Assembly: GCF_003991205.1 (NCBI RefSeq)
Contig: NZ_RXOZ01000022.1
Span: forward strand, 186,001 to 250,000
Direction of reading: 5' to 3'
DNA from: Georgenia sp. SYP-B2076
Lineage (GTDB): Bacteria > Actinomycetota > Actinomycetes > Actinomycetales > Actinomycetaceae
Length of the DNA: 64,000 nucleotides
Shown: in pieces, positions 27,247 to 36,223 of the stretch
How positions within the stretch are numbered: position 1 is the first letter of the stretch
Layout: the number at the start of each line of letters is the position of its first letter
Made by a program: the position numbers and the translations under genes
The notes under the pieces: model-generated
Databases searched by the model: none
What the model was told of the DNA's origin: nothing
The model's input: the letters and a program-made list of their open reading frames with translations, nothing else

Positions 27247-27375
27247 CCTCGCCCGCCGCTCGCTCTGAAACACTGACGGCGTCAAGGGTGATGCAGATCA
27301 CGTGACGAGTCCTGAGTGCGCCCCCACCGACGGGCCAAGCCGCTCGACTCCACGGATTCCAGAAGGGAACCATTC

Positions 27376-28566
27376 ATGACCTCTACCACTGCCGAACTCA
27401 GCGTGCCGAAGACAGGTGACGAGGCGCTGGAGTGCGCCAAGCAGCTGGCACCCCTCATCGAGAGCGAGGCCACGAAGGCCGAGGCTGATGCTGCGATCAC
27501 CCAGCCGGTCATCGACGCCTTCGCCCAGACCCGTTTGCACTCGATCCTCGTCCCATCGGACCTGGGCGGCCTGGGCCTCTCGATCATCGACGAGGTCCGG
27601 GTGATCGAGGAGCTGGCACGGGCTGACGCATCCACGGCGTGGTCCTACATGGTGCCGGCGCACAACGCAGGCCTTCTCTGCGGGTTTCTCGAGCCGCGGA
27701 TGGCGCAGTCGATGTACGCCGCGGGACAGCCGCCGCGCATCGCGGGCCAGCTGCTCCCGAAGGGAACGGCTCCTCGGGTCGACGGCGGATATGTCGTCAA
27801 CGGCAGGTGGGGTTTCGCCAGCGGGTCGAACTACGCGGACTGGATGGGCGCGGGCTTCCTCGTCGGTGACGCCGACGGCAACCCCATCATCGACGAGAAC
27901 GGCATGCCCGACGCGCGCATCGCGTTCATGCGGCCGGACGAGGTCGAGCTGCACGACAACTGGAACGTCTGGGGCCTGGCAGCCACGGCGAGCCGCGACT
28001 ACACCATCCGGGAGCTGTTCGTCCCGGAGGACAGAACCATGCCCTTGACCGCGACGCCCCAGCGCCCCGAGGCCTTCTACCGCATCGGTCCGGTGGGGCT
28101 CGGCGTCATCGTGCACGCTCCGGTCGCGCTCGGTACGGCCCAGCGCGCCCTGGAGGAGGTCGCGTCGATCACCGCCAACAAGGTCCGCCCTGGGCAGACG
28201 GCGATCGTCGGCGATTCGGATCTGTTCCGGTACGGCTTTGCCGTCCAGGAGGCCAACCTGCGAGCTGCGCGGCTCCTGCTCTACACGGTTCTCGAGGAGA
28301 TGCTCAGCATTGCCGAGACGTCCGAGCACGTCCTCACCGCTGAGCAGCTCGCGCCGCTGCACCAGGTGGTGAGCTGGAGCCACATCGTCGCCAAGGGTGT
28401 CGCGGACTTCGCCCACCTGTGGACGGGAAGCTCCTCCATCCGCGACGGCAGCGCCATGGGCCGCGCCTTCCGCGACATCTCGGCGACGACGCAGCACCTT
28501 CTCGTCGAGCCGGCGACCTTGGTGTCCGCCGCCGGCGGGATCCTTCCCAAGTACCAGATCCGATAG
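27376..28566 (+). CDS. Acyl-CoA dehydrogenase-fold monooxygenase/hydroxylase (HsaA/DszC-like)
   Basis: A 396-residue protein of the acyl-CoA dehydrogenase fold, but of the group D flavin monooxygenase type (HsaA, HpaB-like oxygenases): LVPSDLGGLGLSIIDEVRVIEELARADASTAWSYMVPAHN, VNGRWGFASGSNYADWMGAG, LHQVVSWSHIVAKGVADFAHLWTGSSSIRDGSAMGRAFRDISATTQH. These enzymes use reduced flavin from a separate reductase, and one is encoded at 105-1250. Start ATG 27376 has AGAAGGGA upstream. Hydroxylation of the substrate is the likely role; a dehydrogenase role is the alternative. Confidence 0.85.
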   Translation: MTSTTAELSVPKTGDEALECAKQLAPLIESEATKAEADAAITQPVIDAFAQTRLHSILVPSDLGGLGLSIIDEVRVIEELARADASTAWSYMVPAHNAGLLCGFLEPRMAQSMYAAGQPPRIAGQLLPKGTAPRVDGGYVVNGRWGFASGSNYADWMGAGFLVGDADGNPIIDENGMPDARIAFMRPDEVELHDNWNVWGLAATASRDYTIRELFVPEDRTMPLTATPQRPEAFYRIGPVGLGVIVHAPVALGTAQRALEEVASITANKVRPGQTAIVGDSDLFRYGFAVQEANLRAARLLLYTVLEEMLSIAETSEHVLTAEQLAPLHQVVSWSHIVAKGVADFAHLWTGSSSIRDGSAMGRAFRDISATTQHLLVEPATLVSAAGGILPKYQIR

Positions 28567-28581
28567 CAAAGGAGCATCGCG

Positions 28582-29490
28582 ATGACCGAGTCAACGACGG
28601 TAGTCGGGGGTTTCACGACCGTCCTCAAGGACCGGCACTTCCTCGAGGGGCCCCGGTGGCGGGACGGCCGCATCTGGGTGTCCGACTTCCACGCCCACGA
28701 GGTGCTCTCCGCCAACGCGGATGGCACAGACGTCCGGGTCGAGGCGGAGCTCAACGACCTCCCCTCCGGTCTGGGCTGGCTGCCCGATGGCCGGCTGCTG
28801 GTCGTGTCGATGGCCGACCGCGCGGTGCTCCGGCGTGAGCACTCCGGGGAGCTCGTCGTCCACGCCGACCTGTCGAGCTTCAGCGACGCCGACTTCAACG
28901 ACATGCTGGTCGACGCCGACGGCAGGGCGTACGTCGGGTCGACCGGGTTCGACTCCAACATCCCCGAGCCCGTGCGGACCGCACCCGTCGTCCTGATCCA
29001 GCCCGACGGCTCAGCGAGCATCGCTGCCGACGACCTCTACATGCCGAACGGGATGACGATGGTCACCGACGGCGTCCTCGTCGTCGCAGAGACCCTGGGG
29101 AACCGCCTCAGTGCCTTCGACGTCGCTGCGGACGGCACGCTCGGCCCGCGCCGCGACTGGGCGCGGTTCGGTAGCCCCCCGGTGAGCGACGACCTCATGG
29201 AGGTCATGCCCGGCGTGGTGGTGGGGTCCGATGGCATCGTCTCGGACTCCGAAGGAGCCATCTGGGTCGCCGACGCGCTCAAGCCGCGGGTCATCCGGGT
29301 CGCCGAGGGCGGTGAGATCCTCCAGGAGATCTCGACCGAGGCGCTCGGGATGGGCGCCTACTCGTGCACGCTCGGCGGGCCGGACGGGCGGACGCTGTTC
29401 ATCTGCGCTGCGCCGGACTTCTACTACGCGGCCCGTGCTGCTGCAGCCGAAGCCGTGCTGTTGTCGGTGACCGTGGACGTGCCGGCCTGA
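28582..29490 (+). CDS. SMP-30/gluconolactonase family lactonase
   Basis: A 302-residue six-bladed propeller with the metal ligands of active SMP-30 lactonases: E22 (FLEGPRW), N106 (FNDMLVD), N156 (MPNGM) and D217 (SDGIVSD). It should hydrolyse a lactone using a divalent metal in the cytoplasm. It follows the monooxygenase-like gene by 15 bases, suggesting oxidation followed by ring opening. A strong terminator hairpin follows. Confidence 0.9.
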   Translation: MTESTTVVGGFTTVLKDRHFLEGPRWRDGRIWVSDFHAHEVLSANADGTDVRVEAELNDLPSGLGWLPDGRLLVVSMADRAVLRREHSGELVVHADLSSFSDADFNDMLVDADGRAYVGSTGFDSNIPEPVRTAPVVLIQPDGSASIAADDLYMPNGMTMVTDGVLVVAETLGNRLSAFDVAADGTLGPRRDWARFGSPPVSDDLMEVMPGVVVGSDGIVSDSEGAIWVADALKPRVIRVAEGGEILQEISTEALGMGAYSCTLGGPDGRTLFICAAPDFYYAARAAAAEAVLLSVTVDVPA

Positions 29491-29499
29491 TCCGGACCG

Positions 29500-29538
29500 A
29501 CGGGCTTGCCTGGTGGACTACCCACCAGGCAAGCCCGT
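29500..29538 (+). terminator. Hairpin terminator after the lactonase gene
   Basis: A perfect 17-bp stem (29500-29516 with 29522-29538) around a 5-base loop, 10 bases after the lactonase stop. The stem is GC-rich and lacks a long T run, as is common in actinomycetes. It ends the 27376-29490 unit and shows that the next gene starts downstream at 29569. Confidence 0.8.
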
Positions 29539-29568
29539 TGCCATATCCGCACGATGACGAGGGGCAGG

Positions 29569-30405
29569 ATGACCTTCGACCTGAGCATCGACGACGGGAT
29601 CGCCGTCGTCACGCTGCGTCGGCCGGAGCAGCTGAACACGCTGACCCGAGCAACGACGCTCGAGCTGGCGGCCGTGTTCGACGAGACCGATCGCGACGAC
29701 ACGGTCCGCGCGGTCGTCGTCACCGGCCGGGGGCGGGCGTTCTGCGCGGGAGCGGACCTGGCGGCCATGGCCTCCGGGGGCGGAGTGGCGGAGGCGAACG
29801 AGACCCGCGACTTCGGCGGCATCCTCACGATGCGCATCTTCGAGAGCGTCAAGCCGGTCATCGCCGCAGTGAACGGCGTCGCCGCAGGCATGGGCGCGAC
29901 GATGCAGCTGCCGATGGACTTCCGGCTCGCGTCCACCGACGCGCGCTTCGGCTTCGTGTTCGCCCGGCGGGGGCTCATGCCGGAGTCCGCGTCGTCGTGG
30001 TTCCTGCCGAGGCTCGTTGGACCCTCGAAGGCCCTCGAGTGGCTGTACTCGGGGCGAGTCTTCTCGGCTCAGGAGGCGTTGGACGCCGGCCTGGTGCACT
30101 CCTTGTACGAGCCCTCGGAACTTCTTGACGCCGCCGTCGCCCTCGGTCATGCGCTGACCGATCGGTCGGCACCGGTTTCCGTCGCTCTGACTCGACGAAT
30201 GGTCTGGCGGATGATGACGGCCGACCACCCGATGGTCGCCCATCTCATGGAAAGCTCGCTGCTACCGGATCGCGCCCTCTCCGCAGATACTGCCGAGGGC
30301 ATGGAGGCGTTCCTCACCAAGCGTGAGCCGGTCTGGCGGGACAAGGTGTCGGACGGGCTGCCGCCGATCGCGCGGAACCTCGGCAGTTTCGCGTCGACGC
30401 TGTAG
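29569..30405 (+). CDS. Enoyl-CoA hydratase/isomerase family protein
   Basis: A 278-residue crotonase-fold protein: RPEQLNTLTR, GRGRAFCAGADL, AGMGATMQLPMDFRLAS and FARRGLMPESASSWFLPRLVG. The first catalytic Glu is absent. It is a paralogue of 16317-17183. I chose ATG 29569 because GAGGGG is 4-9 bases upstream; longer readings begin inside the terminator stem. Confidence 0.87.
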   Translation: MTFDLSIDDGIAVVTLRRPEQLNTLTRATTLELAAVFDETDRDDTVRAVVVTGRGRAFCAGADLAAMASGGGVAEANETRDFGGILTMRIFESVKPVIAAVNGVAAGMGATMQLPMDFRLASTDARFGFVFARRGLMPESASSWFLPRLVGPSKALEWLYSGRVFSAQEALDAGLVHSLYEPSELLDAAVALGHALTDRSAPVSVALTRRMVWRMMTADHPMVAHLMESSLLPDRALSADTAEGMEAFLTKREPVWRDKVSDGLPPIARNLGSFASTL

Positions 30406-30420
30406 TGCGTCCCGGGCGGT

Positions 30421-31458
30421 CTACGGCAGCCAGCTCTTCACCTTGGAGAGCAGCTCCGGGTCGTCGACGAGCGGGTTGGCGTTGAGGATCGTCACGCCGG
30501 CCTCGTCGTAGGCGGCGATACGCTCTCGGATGAAGGCCTCCGACCCGACCAGGTTGGCGTTCTCCAGGACCGTGAGCGGGATCGCGGCCTCGGCCTGCGC
30601 CTTCTTGCCGTCGAGGAACAGGTCCTGAATCAGCCGTGCCTCGTCGGCATAACCGTAGGAGACGAAGAGGTCGTTGTAGAAGTTCTTCGTCCGGGCACCC
30701 ATTCCACCGATGTACAGCGCCAACTGCGCACGGCTCCGGTCGAGCATCCGGACCCGTTCTTCCCCCTCGGCCACTGCCAGGAAGCCACCGGCCGCGATGG
30801 CAAGGGGCCCCAGTCCCGGATCGCGCTTGGCGAGCCCCTTCGCGAGCGGCTCCCTGTAGGCCTCGGCGGCACGTTCGGGGATGAAGAACGCCGGCAGCCA
30901 GCCGTCAGCGAGCTCGGCCGTCATCGCCACGCTCGCGTTGGTGACCGACGCGAGGAAGATCGGAAGGGTCGGCCGCTCAGGGTGGTTGATCAGCTTGAGA
31001 GGCTTTCCGAGCCCTGTGCCCTGCTCCTCGGGGAGCGGGATCGTGACCGTCGCCCCGGCATGAACGAGTGGCTCATCGCGCCGCAACACCTTGCGGATGA
31101 CCTCGACCGTGTCGCGGACCCGCGAGAGAGGCCTGGTGTACGGGACGCCATGGAAACCCTCGACGACCTGGGGACCCGAGGCACCCAGCCCGAGGATCGC
31201 CCGCCCTCCCGAGACGTTGTCCAGGCCGGCAGCGGTTTGAGCCATGGCGGAGGGCGTGCGGGAGAAGACGTTCATGATGTCCGAACCGACCTGCAGCCGC
31301 TCGGTCTTCGCCGCCAGGTATCCCATCATCGTGGGAGCATCGAACCCCCAGGCCTCGGAGACCCACATGACGTCGACCCCGGCGCGTTCCCGCACCGACG
31401 CCAGGGCGGCAGAGGTGGTCGGATCACCCGCGTAGTCGAGGTTGTTGCCCAGCTGCAT
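30421..31458 (-). CDS. LLM-class F420-type oxidoreductase (Rv3520c-like)
   Basis: A 345-residue luciferase-like TIM barrel, near-twin of 23593-24633 (MQLGNNLDYAGDPTTSAALA, VWVSEAWGFDAPTMMGYLA, NVFSRTPSAMAQTAAGLDNVSGGRAILGLGASGPQVVEGFHG, IPLPEEQGTGLGKPLKLINHPERP). Two such copies suggest two related oxidation steps or two substrates. It converges on the hydratase gene at 29569, with 15 bases between stops, and follows the thioesterase gene. Confidence 0.89.
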   Translation of the reverse strand: MQLGNNLDYAGDPTTSAALASVRERAGVDVMWVSEAWGFDAPTMMGYLAAKTERLQVGSDIMNVFSRTPSAMAQTAAGLDNVSGGRAILGLGASGPQVVEGFHGVPYTRPLSRVRDTVEVIRKVLRRDEPLVHAGATVTIPLPEEQGTGLGKPLKLINHPERPTLPIFLASVTNASVAMTAELADGWLPAFFIPERAAEAYREPLAKGLAKRDPGLGPLAIAAGGFLAVAEGEERVRMLDRSRAQLALYIGGMGARTKNFYNDLFVSYGYADEARLIQDLFLDGKKAQAEAAIPLTVLENANLVGSEAFIRERIAAYDEAGVTILNANPLVDDPELLSKVKSWLP

Positions 31459-31513
31459 GTCAACGCTCCTTGTGTCGTGACTTCGGTCGAGGGAGCGCGG
31501 GTTGGGGCCGCGA

Positions 31514-32248
31514 TCATCGGCTCACGTACGCCTGGATCCTGCCCCGCTCGCCCGCAGTGAGAGGTCGTGAGGACCCCAACTCACGGTCGAAACCGGCGAC
31601 CACCGCACGACTGCGGGCGTAGACGGCGTGCGCGTCGCCGAGCTCACCGGCGAACGTGACCGACGAGCTGCCCACTGCCTCGACCCACGTCCGCACGGTG
31701 TACGGGTCGGGGGTCCACACAAGCGGTTCACCGAACCAGCATGCGCTGTGCACGACGACGGTGTGCCTCGACGGCTCGGGCACCTCCGCGAGCCGCTGCA
31801 GGCGCGCGCGCGCCTCCTGGAAGAAGGTGAAGACACCGGAGGGAGGGATCTGACGGTCGGGACCGATGTCGCTCGGCCTGACGACATGAGACGTCGCCAT
31901 GCCACCTCGGCCCCAAGCGCGTTCGAACCGCCCCGGCGAGCCCAGCTCGGTCCGGACCCTGGCCGCGATCTGCTCCCCCTCGGCACCGGCGGTGAGCATC
32001 TCCTGCTCGACGACGCCGTCGCCGAGCGTCGACACGACGCGGACCATCTCGTGGTCCAGGTCCACGGGACGCACGTAGTCCACGTGCATGGCGACGGGGG
32101 ACAATTCCGGGCGAAGCATCCCCTCGCTCCTCATCACCGCCAGCGCATCCGTCGCGAACTCGGTGTACACCACGTTCGTGACGTGCTCGAGGAAATCCAG
32201 GTCACGCCACCGGATCGGAATCTCGTAGGTGTGCGTCGATGGTGTCAC
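31514..32248 (-). CDS. Acyl-CoA thioesterase with two hotdog domains
   Basis: A 244-residue protein with two 4HBT-like halves: residues 1-120 (YEIPIRWRDLDFLEHVTNVVY) and residues ~125-244 (VRPSDIGPDRQIPPSGVFTFFQEARARLQRLAE). The first half keeps the Asp-Leu/His-Val-Asn-like hotdog active-site pattern. It should release acids from CoA. I chose GTG 32248, which puts the hotdog start near residue 8 as is usual. Longer in-frame readings to 32314 run through an Arg/Lys-rich stretch that contains a promoter motif, so they are less likely. Confidence 0.75.
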   Translation of the reverse strand: MTPSTHTYEIPIRWRDLDFLEHVTNVVYTEFATDALAVMRSEGMLRPELSPVAMHVDYVRPVDLDHEMVRVVSTLGDGVVEQEMLTAGAEGEQIAARVRTELGSPGRFERAWGRGGMATSHVVRPSDIGPDRQIPPSGVFTFFQEARARLQRLAEVPEPSRHTVVVHSACWFGEPLVWTPDPYTVRTWVEAVGSSSVTFAGELGDAHAVYARSRAVVAGFDRELGSSRPLTAGERGRIQAYVSR

Positions 32249-32288
32249 TCCCCCAGCATCGCAATGGACCAACCCTTTGCGTCCGCGG

Positions 32289-32339
32289 TGTTTCAGGATG
32301 GGACGACGGGCCATCACGCCCTATTCGCGTGGTTAACCT
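32289..32339 (+). promoter_or_regulatory. Island motif copy 7 and promoter of the SDR-phosphotriesterase-like operon
   Basis: TGTTTCA-GGA-TGGGACG at 32289-32305 matches 5 of 7 in each half. A TAACCT -10 box (32334-32339) starts 37 bp from the motif centre. The leader to the TTG start at 32386 is about 40 bases. Confidence 0.55.
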
Positions 32340-32340
32340 G

Positions 32341-32360
32341 CACATGGGTTTTCCCACGTG
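32341..32360. repeat. Imperfect inverted repeat in the divergent promoter
   Basis: CACATGGG-TTTT-CCCACGTG, 8-bp arms with one mismatch, located at or just after the predicted transcription start for the SDR gene. It differs from the island motif and could be a second operator site. Confidence 0.4.
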
Positions 32361-32385
32361 TGTGCCGTCGTCGAAGGGACGTGCC

Positions 32386-33141
32386 TTGACTCAGAACCGA
32401 ACTGCGATCGTCACCGGCGGGGCCAGAGGCATCGGTGCCGCTGTGTGCCGGAGGCTGGTCCACGATGGACTGCGTGTTGCCGTCCTCGACATCGACGAGG
32501 CGGCGTGCGCCAGGCTCGTCGACGAGCTCGACGGCCAGGGCGCACAGATGCTCGCCGTGGGAGTCGACGTGAGCGACGAGGCGGCCGTTGAGGACGCCGT
32601 GGCGCGCGTCGCGGACGAGCTGGGCCCCCCGACCGTCGTCGTCAACAACGCGGGTATTCTGCGCGACAACCTGCTGCACAAGATGTCGGTCGCCGACTGG
32701 GACGCGGTCATGAACGTGCACCTGCGCGGCGCCTTCCTCATCACCCGGGCAGCGCAGCGCTACATGGTCGAGGCGCGGTTCGGTCGGATCGTCAACATGT
32801 CGAGCATCGGCGCGCTCGGTAACCGTGGGCAGTCGAACTACTCGGCCGCAAAGGCGGGGCTTCAGGGACTGGCGAAGACCTGGGCGATCGAGCTGGGCAA
32901 GTTCGGCGTGACGGCCAACGCCATCGGACCGGGGTTCATCGAGAGCGACATGACGCGCATCACGGCCGAGCGCATGGGCATCTCGTTCGAGGAGCTCAAG
33001 GCAGCCGGGGCGAAGGAGATCCCGGTTCGGCGGGTCGGGCAGCCAGACGACATCGCACACACGGTCTCCTTCCTCGTCAGCGAGGCCGCCGGGTTCGTCT
33101 CCGGTCAGGTGCTGTACGTATCCGGCGGACCGGCCGGCTGA
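32386..33141 (+). CDS. SDR-family oxidoreductase (FabG-like)
   Basis: A 251-residue short-chain dehydrogenase: NAD(P) motif TGGARGIG, NNAG at ~88, catalytic Ser in MSSIGALG and YSAAKAG. It should oxidise or reduce a 3-hydroxy/3-keto group on an acyl-CoA or ring. Start is TTG 32386, with GAAGGGAC at good spacing; an ATG at 32344 lies inside an inverted repeat with no such site. The stop overlaps the next ATG as TGATG. Confidence 0.88.
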   Translation: MTQNRTAIVTGGARGIGAAVCRRLVHDGLRVAVLDIDEAACARLVDELDGQGAQMLAVGVDVSDEAAVEDAVARVADELGPPTVVVNNAGILRDNLLHKMSVADWDAVMNVHLRGAFLITRAAQRYMVEARFGRIVNMSSIGALGNRGQSNYSAAKAGLQGLAKTWAIELGKFGVTANAIGPGFIESDMTRITAERMGISFEELKAAGAKEIPVRRVGQPDDIAHTVSFLVSEAAGFVSGQVLYVSGGPAG

Positions 33142-34172
33142 TGCGACCACAACCACACGTGGAGACATCCGCCGTGTTGCTCCCGACCGCGTCCGGCTCC
33201 CCGGTCGCCTCGACCGATCTAGGGTTCGTGCTTCCGCACGAGCACATCTTCACGCTGAGTCCCGAGATCAACCAGAACTTCCCAGCGACGTGGGGCGACG
33301 AGGACACGCGCATCGCCGCGGCCGTGGACAAGCTGGTCGCGGCGAAGAACGCGGGTGTCGACACCATCGTGGACCTCACGGTGATCGGCCTGGGCAGGTT
33401 CATCCCGAGGATCCAGCGGGTGGCGGCCGAGGTCGACATCAACATCCTCGTCGCCACGGGGGTCTACGCGTGGTCCAGCCTCCCCATGCACTTCGCGATC
33501 ACCGGCCCCGGGACCACCTTCGGGGGACCCGAGTTCATCGATGACCTGCTCGTCCGGGAGATCGAGGACGGAATCGCCGACACCGGCATCCGGCCAGCGG
33601 TGCTCAAGTGCGCCATCGGACCACCGGGCCCCAATGCCGACGTGACCCGTGTGCTCCGGGCCACCGCTTCGGCTCACCGCCGAACCGGCGTGCCGATCGT
33701 GGTCCACACGCATGAGATCCCGAACGCCGTCGACGCCCAGCGGATCCTCGAGGCCGAGGGTGTCGACCTCTCCCGCGTCATGCTCAGCCATCTCGACGGG
33801 GTCCTGCTCCACGACGAGGATCTCGACTACGTCGAGTCGCTCGTCGACCGCGGCTCGTGGATCGCGGTGGACCAGATCGGGATTCCCTGGGTCGAGGACG
33901 CGGACGAGAAGCGGATGGACGCCATTGCGGAGCTCGTCCGCCGGGGACACTCCGACCGGATCCTCCTCTCGCACGACAGCCACGCCTTCTCGGACATGGT
34001 GCCCGCTGCCATGCTGTCTGGTGAGCTGGCGCCGAACTGGAAGTACACGACAGTCGCCGAGATCATCGTGCCCGGGCTTCGGGAACGAGGCGTGTCCGAC
34101 GAGGCGATCTCCACGATGACTCGCGACAACCCGCGCCGGCTGCTCGAGACGACGGGCGCCGGACCCTACTGA
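33141..34172 (+). CDS. Phosphotriesterase-like metallohydrolase (lactonase candidate)
   Basis: A 343-residue amidohydrolase-fold protein with the full phosphotriesterase metal set: H33 and H35 (LPHEHIF), K156 (VLKCAIG, the bridging lysine), H189 (VVHTHE), H217 (LSHLDG) and D279 (SHDSHA). Native members are mostly lactonases. It is coupled to the SDR gene by TGATG, which suggests that a keto/hydroxy step precedes or follows ring opening. Substrate unknown. Confidence 0.88.
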   Translation: MRPQPHVETSAVLLPTASGSPVASTDLGFVLPHEHIFTLSPEINQNFPATWGDEDTRIAAAVDKLVAAKNAGVDTIVDLTVIGLGRFIPRIQRVAAEVDINILVATGVYAWSSLPMHFAITGPGTTFGGPEFIDDLLVREIEDGIADTGIRPAVLKCAIGPPGPNADVTRVLRATASAHRRTGVPIVVHTHEIPNAVDAQRILEAEGVDLSRVMLSHLDGVLLHDEDLDYVESLVDRGSWIAVDQIGIPWVEDADEKRMDAIAELVRRGHSDRILLSHDSHAFSDMVPAAMLSGELAPNWKYTTVAEIIVPGLRERGVSDEAISTMTRDNPRRLLETTGAGPY

Positions 34173-34246
34173 TCCGGCGCGGAGTACGACCGTTTGCCAG
34201 CACCCTCGCTCGGAGGGCGACGATGCCCGCTGCGCGTGGCCTCGCG

Positions 34247-35095
34247 CTAGCTGGGCGATCCGGACGGCGTGGCCCTACGGATCCGACCGTCGGCGTCGAG
34301 CATGAGCCCGACGCTGGTGAGGTAGCGACGAAAGTGGACCATCCGGTCCGGCGCGTGGAGGGTGCTCGCGTGGGACACCGGCTCGTGCTCGAAGAGCGCC
34401 TCCGTCATGGGCCGGTGGCCGGCATTGACGATCATGTCGCGTGCCCGCGAGACGGCGAGGGGCGAGGAGTCCGCGATGGCTCGGGCCATCGCCATCGCAC
34501 GTCCGACCGGATCGTCATCCACCACGGTCAGCAGGCCGGCCGCTGCCGCCTCGGACGCCTCCATCCATCGTCCGGTGAGGACGAGATCGAGCGCGCGAGA
34601 CGTCCCGACGATCTGGGGCAGGGTCACGGTGATCCCCACGTCCGGGGTCAGACCGAGGGCGACATACGGGATGCGGAAGCGAGACGTCGGCGATCCCACG
34701 CGAAGGTCGCAGGCGGCGGCGATCCCGACGCCGCCGCCGATCGCGACGCCGTCGATCGCCGCGATCGACGGGACGGGGGCGTCTCGTAGGAGCGCGGGGA
34801 AGCGGTTGACCCGTTCGATCAGCGCGATGGTCTCGGGCTCCGTGGAGCGCGAGAAGCCGTCGCTGTCCAGCTCCGCTCCCCCACAGAACGTCCCGTCCGC
34901 TCCGGTGATGACGATGACGCGTACATCGGCGCGACCGGTGAGCTCCTCGGTCACCCGCGGCAGGTCGTCACCGAACGTCAGGTGCGAGAGCGCGTTCTGA
35001 CGCCGCGGGTTGTTCAGGGTGATGACGGCGACGCCGTCGTCGATCTCGACGATCAGCTGCTCGTACCTCACGGCTATCGCGACCTCCGTCGACAT
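34247..35095 (-). CDS. Enoyl-CoA hydratase/isomerase family protein
   Basis: A 282-residue crotonase-fold protein: NPRRQNALSH, GADGTFCGGAELD, AIGGGVGIAAACDLRVG and VALGLTPDVGITVTLPQIVG. The hydratase Glu positions are replaced (GVGIAA; TPDVG has Asp), so the reaction may not be hydration. It is last in a three-gene unit with the two dehydrogenase genes upstream. The start region is weakly supported by a ribosome-binding site. Confidence 0.85.
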   Translation of the reverse strand: MSTEVAIAVRYEQLIVEIDDGVAVITLNNPRRQNALSHLTFGDDLPRVTEELTGRADVRVIVITGADGTFCGGAELDSDGFSRSTEPETIALIERVNRFPALLRDAPVPSIAAIDGVAIGGGVGIAAACDLRVGSPTSRFRIPYVALGLTPDVGITVTLPQIVGTSRALDLVLTGRWMEASEAAAAGLLTVVDDDPVGRAMAMARAIADSSPLAVSRARDMIVNAGHRPMTEALFEHEPVSHASTLHAPDRMVHFRRYLTSVGLMLDADGRIRRATPSGSPS

Positions 35096-35113
35096 GGACC
35101 CCGAAGGGCGGGG

Positions 35114-36223
35114 CTAGGCGTTCAGGCCAAGGAGAGCCGCGAGCCGCTCGCGGTGCCCGTAGGGATTGCCGAGGAGCGCTTCGGCGCCTCGTGCACGTCG
35201 GTAGAAGAGGTGGGCGTCGTGCTCCCACGTGTAGCCGATCCCGCCGAGCAGACGCAGCCCCTCCGTGGCGACTGTGACCGAGGCCGGGCCGACGAACGCA
35301 GCCACGGACACGGCGGCGAGACTGCGCGCCGCGGCTGGGCCGTCGAAGGCGAGCACCGCGGCATCGAGCATCGCTCGCGACTGCTCGAAGAGACAGGCGA
35401 ACTCGGCGAGCTGGTGCTTCACCGCCTGGAAGGACCCGATCTCGCGGCCGAACGCTGTCCGTTCCAGGGCGTAAGCCACGTCGCGATCGAGGACCTCCCG
35501 CAGCAGTCCGAGCTGCTCTGCGCCGACCAGGACGCTCGCCAGGTCGAGGAGCTCGACGACGTCGTCGTCATCGAGTGGGACCGTCCGCGCGGACGCTCCC
35601 GACAGCGTGACCGTGCTCATCGGGGTGGTGAGGTCGAGCGCATCGAGCTGCTCGACGTCCACCTCGGCGGCCGCGAGGTCCACCACCGCCAGCCGCCACT
35701 GGGAAGGAGCCCCGATCAGCAGCACCAGGACGTGGCTCCCAGCGGCGTGCGCGACTGCGGGGACCGTCCCGTCGAGGACGACCTCGTCACCGGGCCCCGC
35801 CATCGAAACCAGCCCTGAGGGGTCCACCGTGCCCTCGAGCGTCACCTGCGGCAGGGCAGTCGTCACCACGATGCTTCCGTCGAGGAGCCCGGCGATCTCT
35901 GGCCCGAACCGCTGCGCCCCGTGCCAGGACAGCGCGAAGGCCGCCAGCGTCGAGCCGAGGTAGGGCCCCGGGAGCAGTGCGGCGCCGAGCTCCTCGTGCG
36001 CGACGACAGCCACGGCGACGTCCGCGCCCGAGCCGCCGAGGTCCTCCGGCACGAGCAGACCCTGGAGGCCGAGCTGCTCCGCAGCACGTGCCCAGGCGAC
36101 GGCGTCGACCCCGTCCGAGGACGAGAAGCTCTCTCGCACACGGTCGCTCGTGGCGTGTGAACGGACGAACGCCTTGACGGCATCGCGGTAGGCGGTGAGC
36201 TCCTCGGCGAGCACTGCGCTCAT
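35114..36223 (-). CDS. Acyl-CoA dehydrogenase, likely subunit of a heteromer (short partner)
   Basis: A 369-residue acyl-CoA dehydrogenase-fold protein: LLVPEDLGGSGADVAVAVVAHEELGAALLPGPYLGSTLA, AYALERTAFGREIGSFQAVKHQLAE, RLLGGIGYTWEHDAHLFYRRA. The C-terminal IGYTWEHDAHL motif carries a Glu/Asp pair at the catalytic region, while the FAD loop (FxMTEP) is missing. Its start overlaps the upstream dehydrogenase stop by ATGA. Adjacent unlike subunits form the alpha2-beta2 dehydrogenases of steroid side-chain catabolism (ChsE1/ChsE2 type). The same is inferred here. Confidence 0.86.
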   Translation of the reverse strand: MSAVLAEELTAYRDAVKAFVRSHATSDRVRESFSSSDGVDAVAWARAAEQLGLQGLLVPEDLGGSGADVAVAVVAHEELGAALLPGPYLGSTLAAFALSWHGAQRFGPEIAGLLDGSIVVTTALPQVTLEGTVDPSGLVSMAGPGDEVVLDGTVPAVAHAAGSHVLVLLIGAPSQWRLAVVDLAAAEVDVEQLDALDLTTPMSTVTLSGASARTVPLDDDDVVELLDLASVLVGAEQLGLLREVLDRDVAYALERTAFGREIGSFQAVKHQLAEFACLFEQSRAMLDAAVLAFDGPAAARSLAAVSVAAFVGPASVTVATEGLRLLGGIGYTWEHDAHLFYRRARGAEALLGNPYGHRERLAALLGLNA

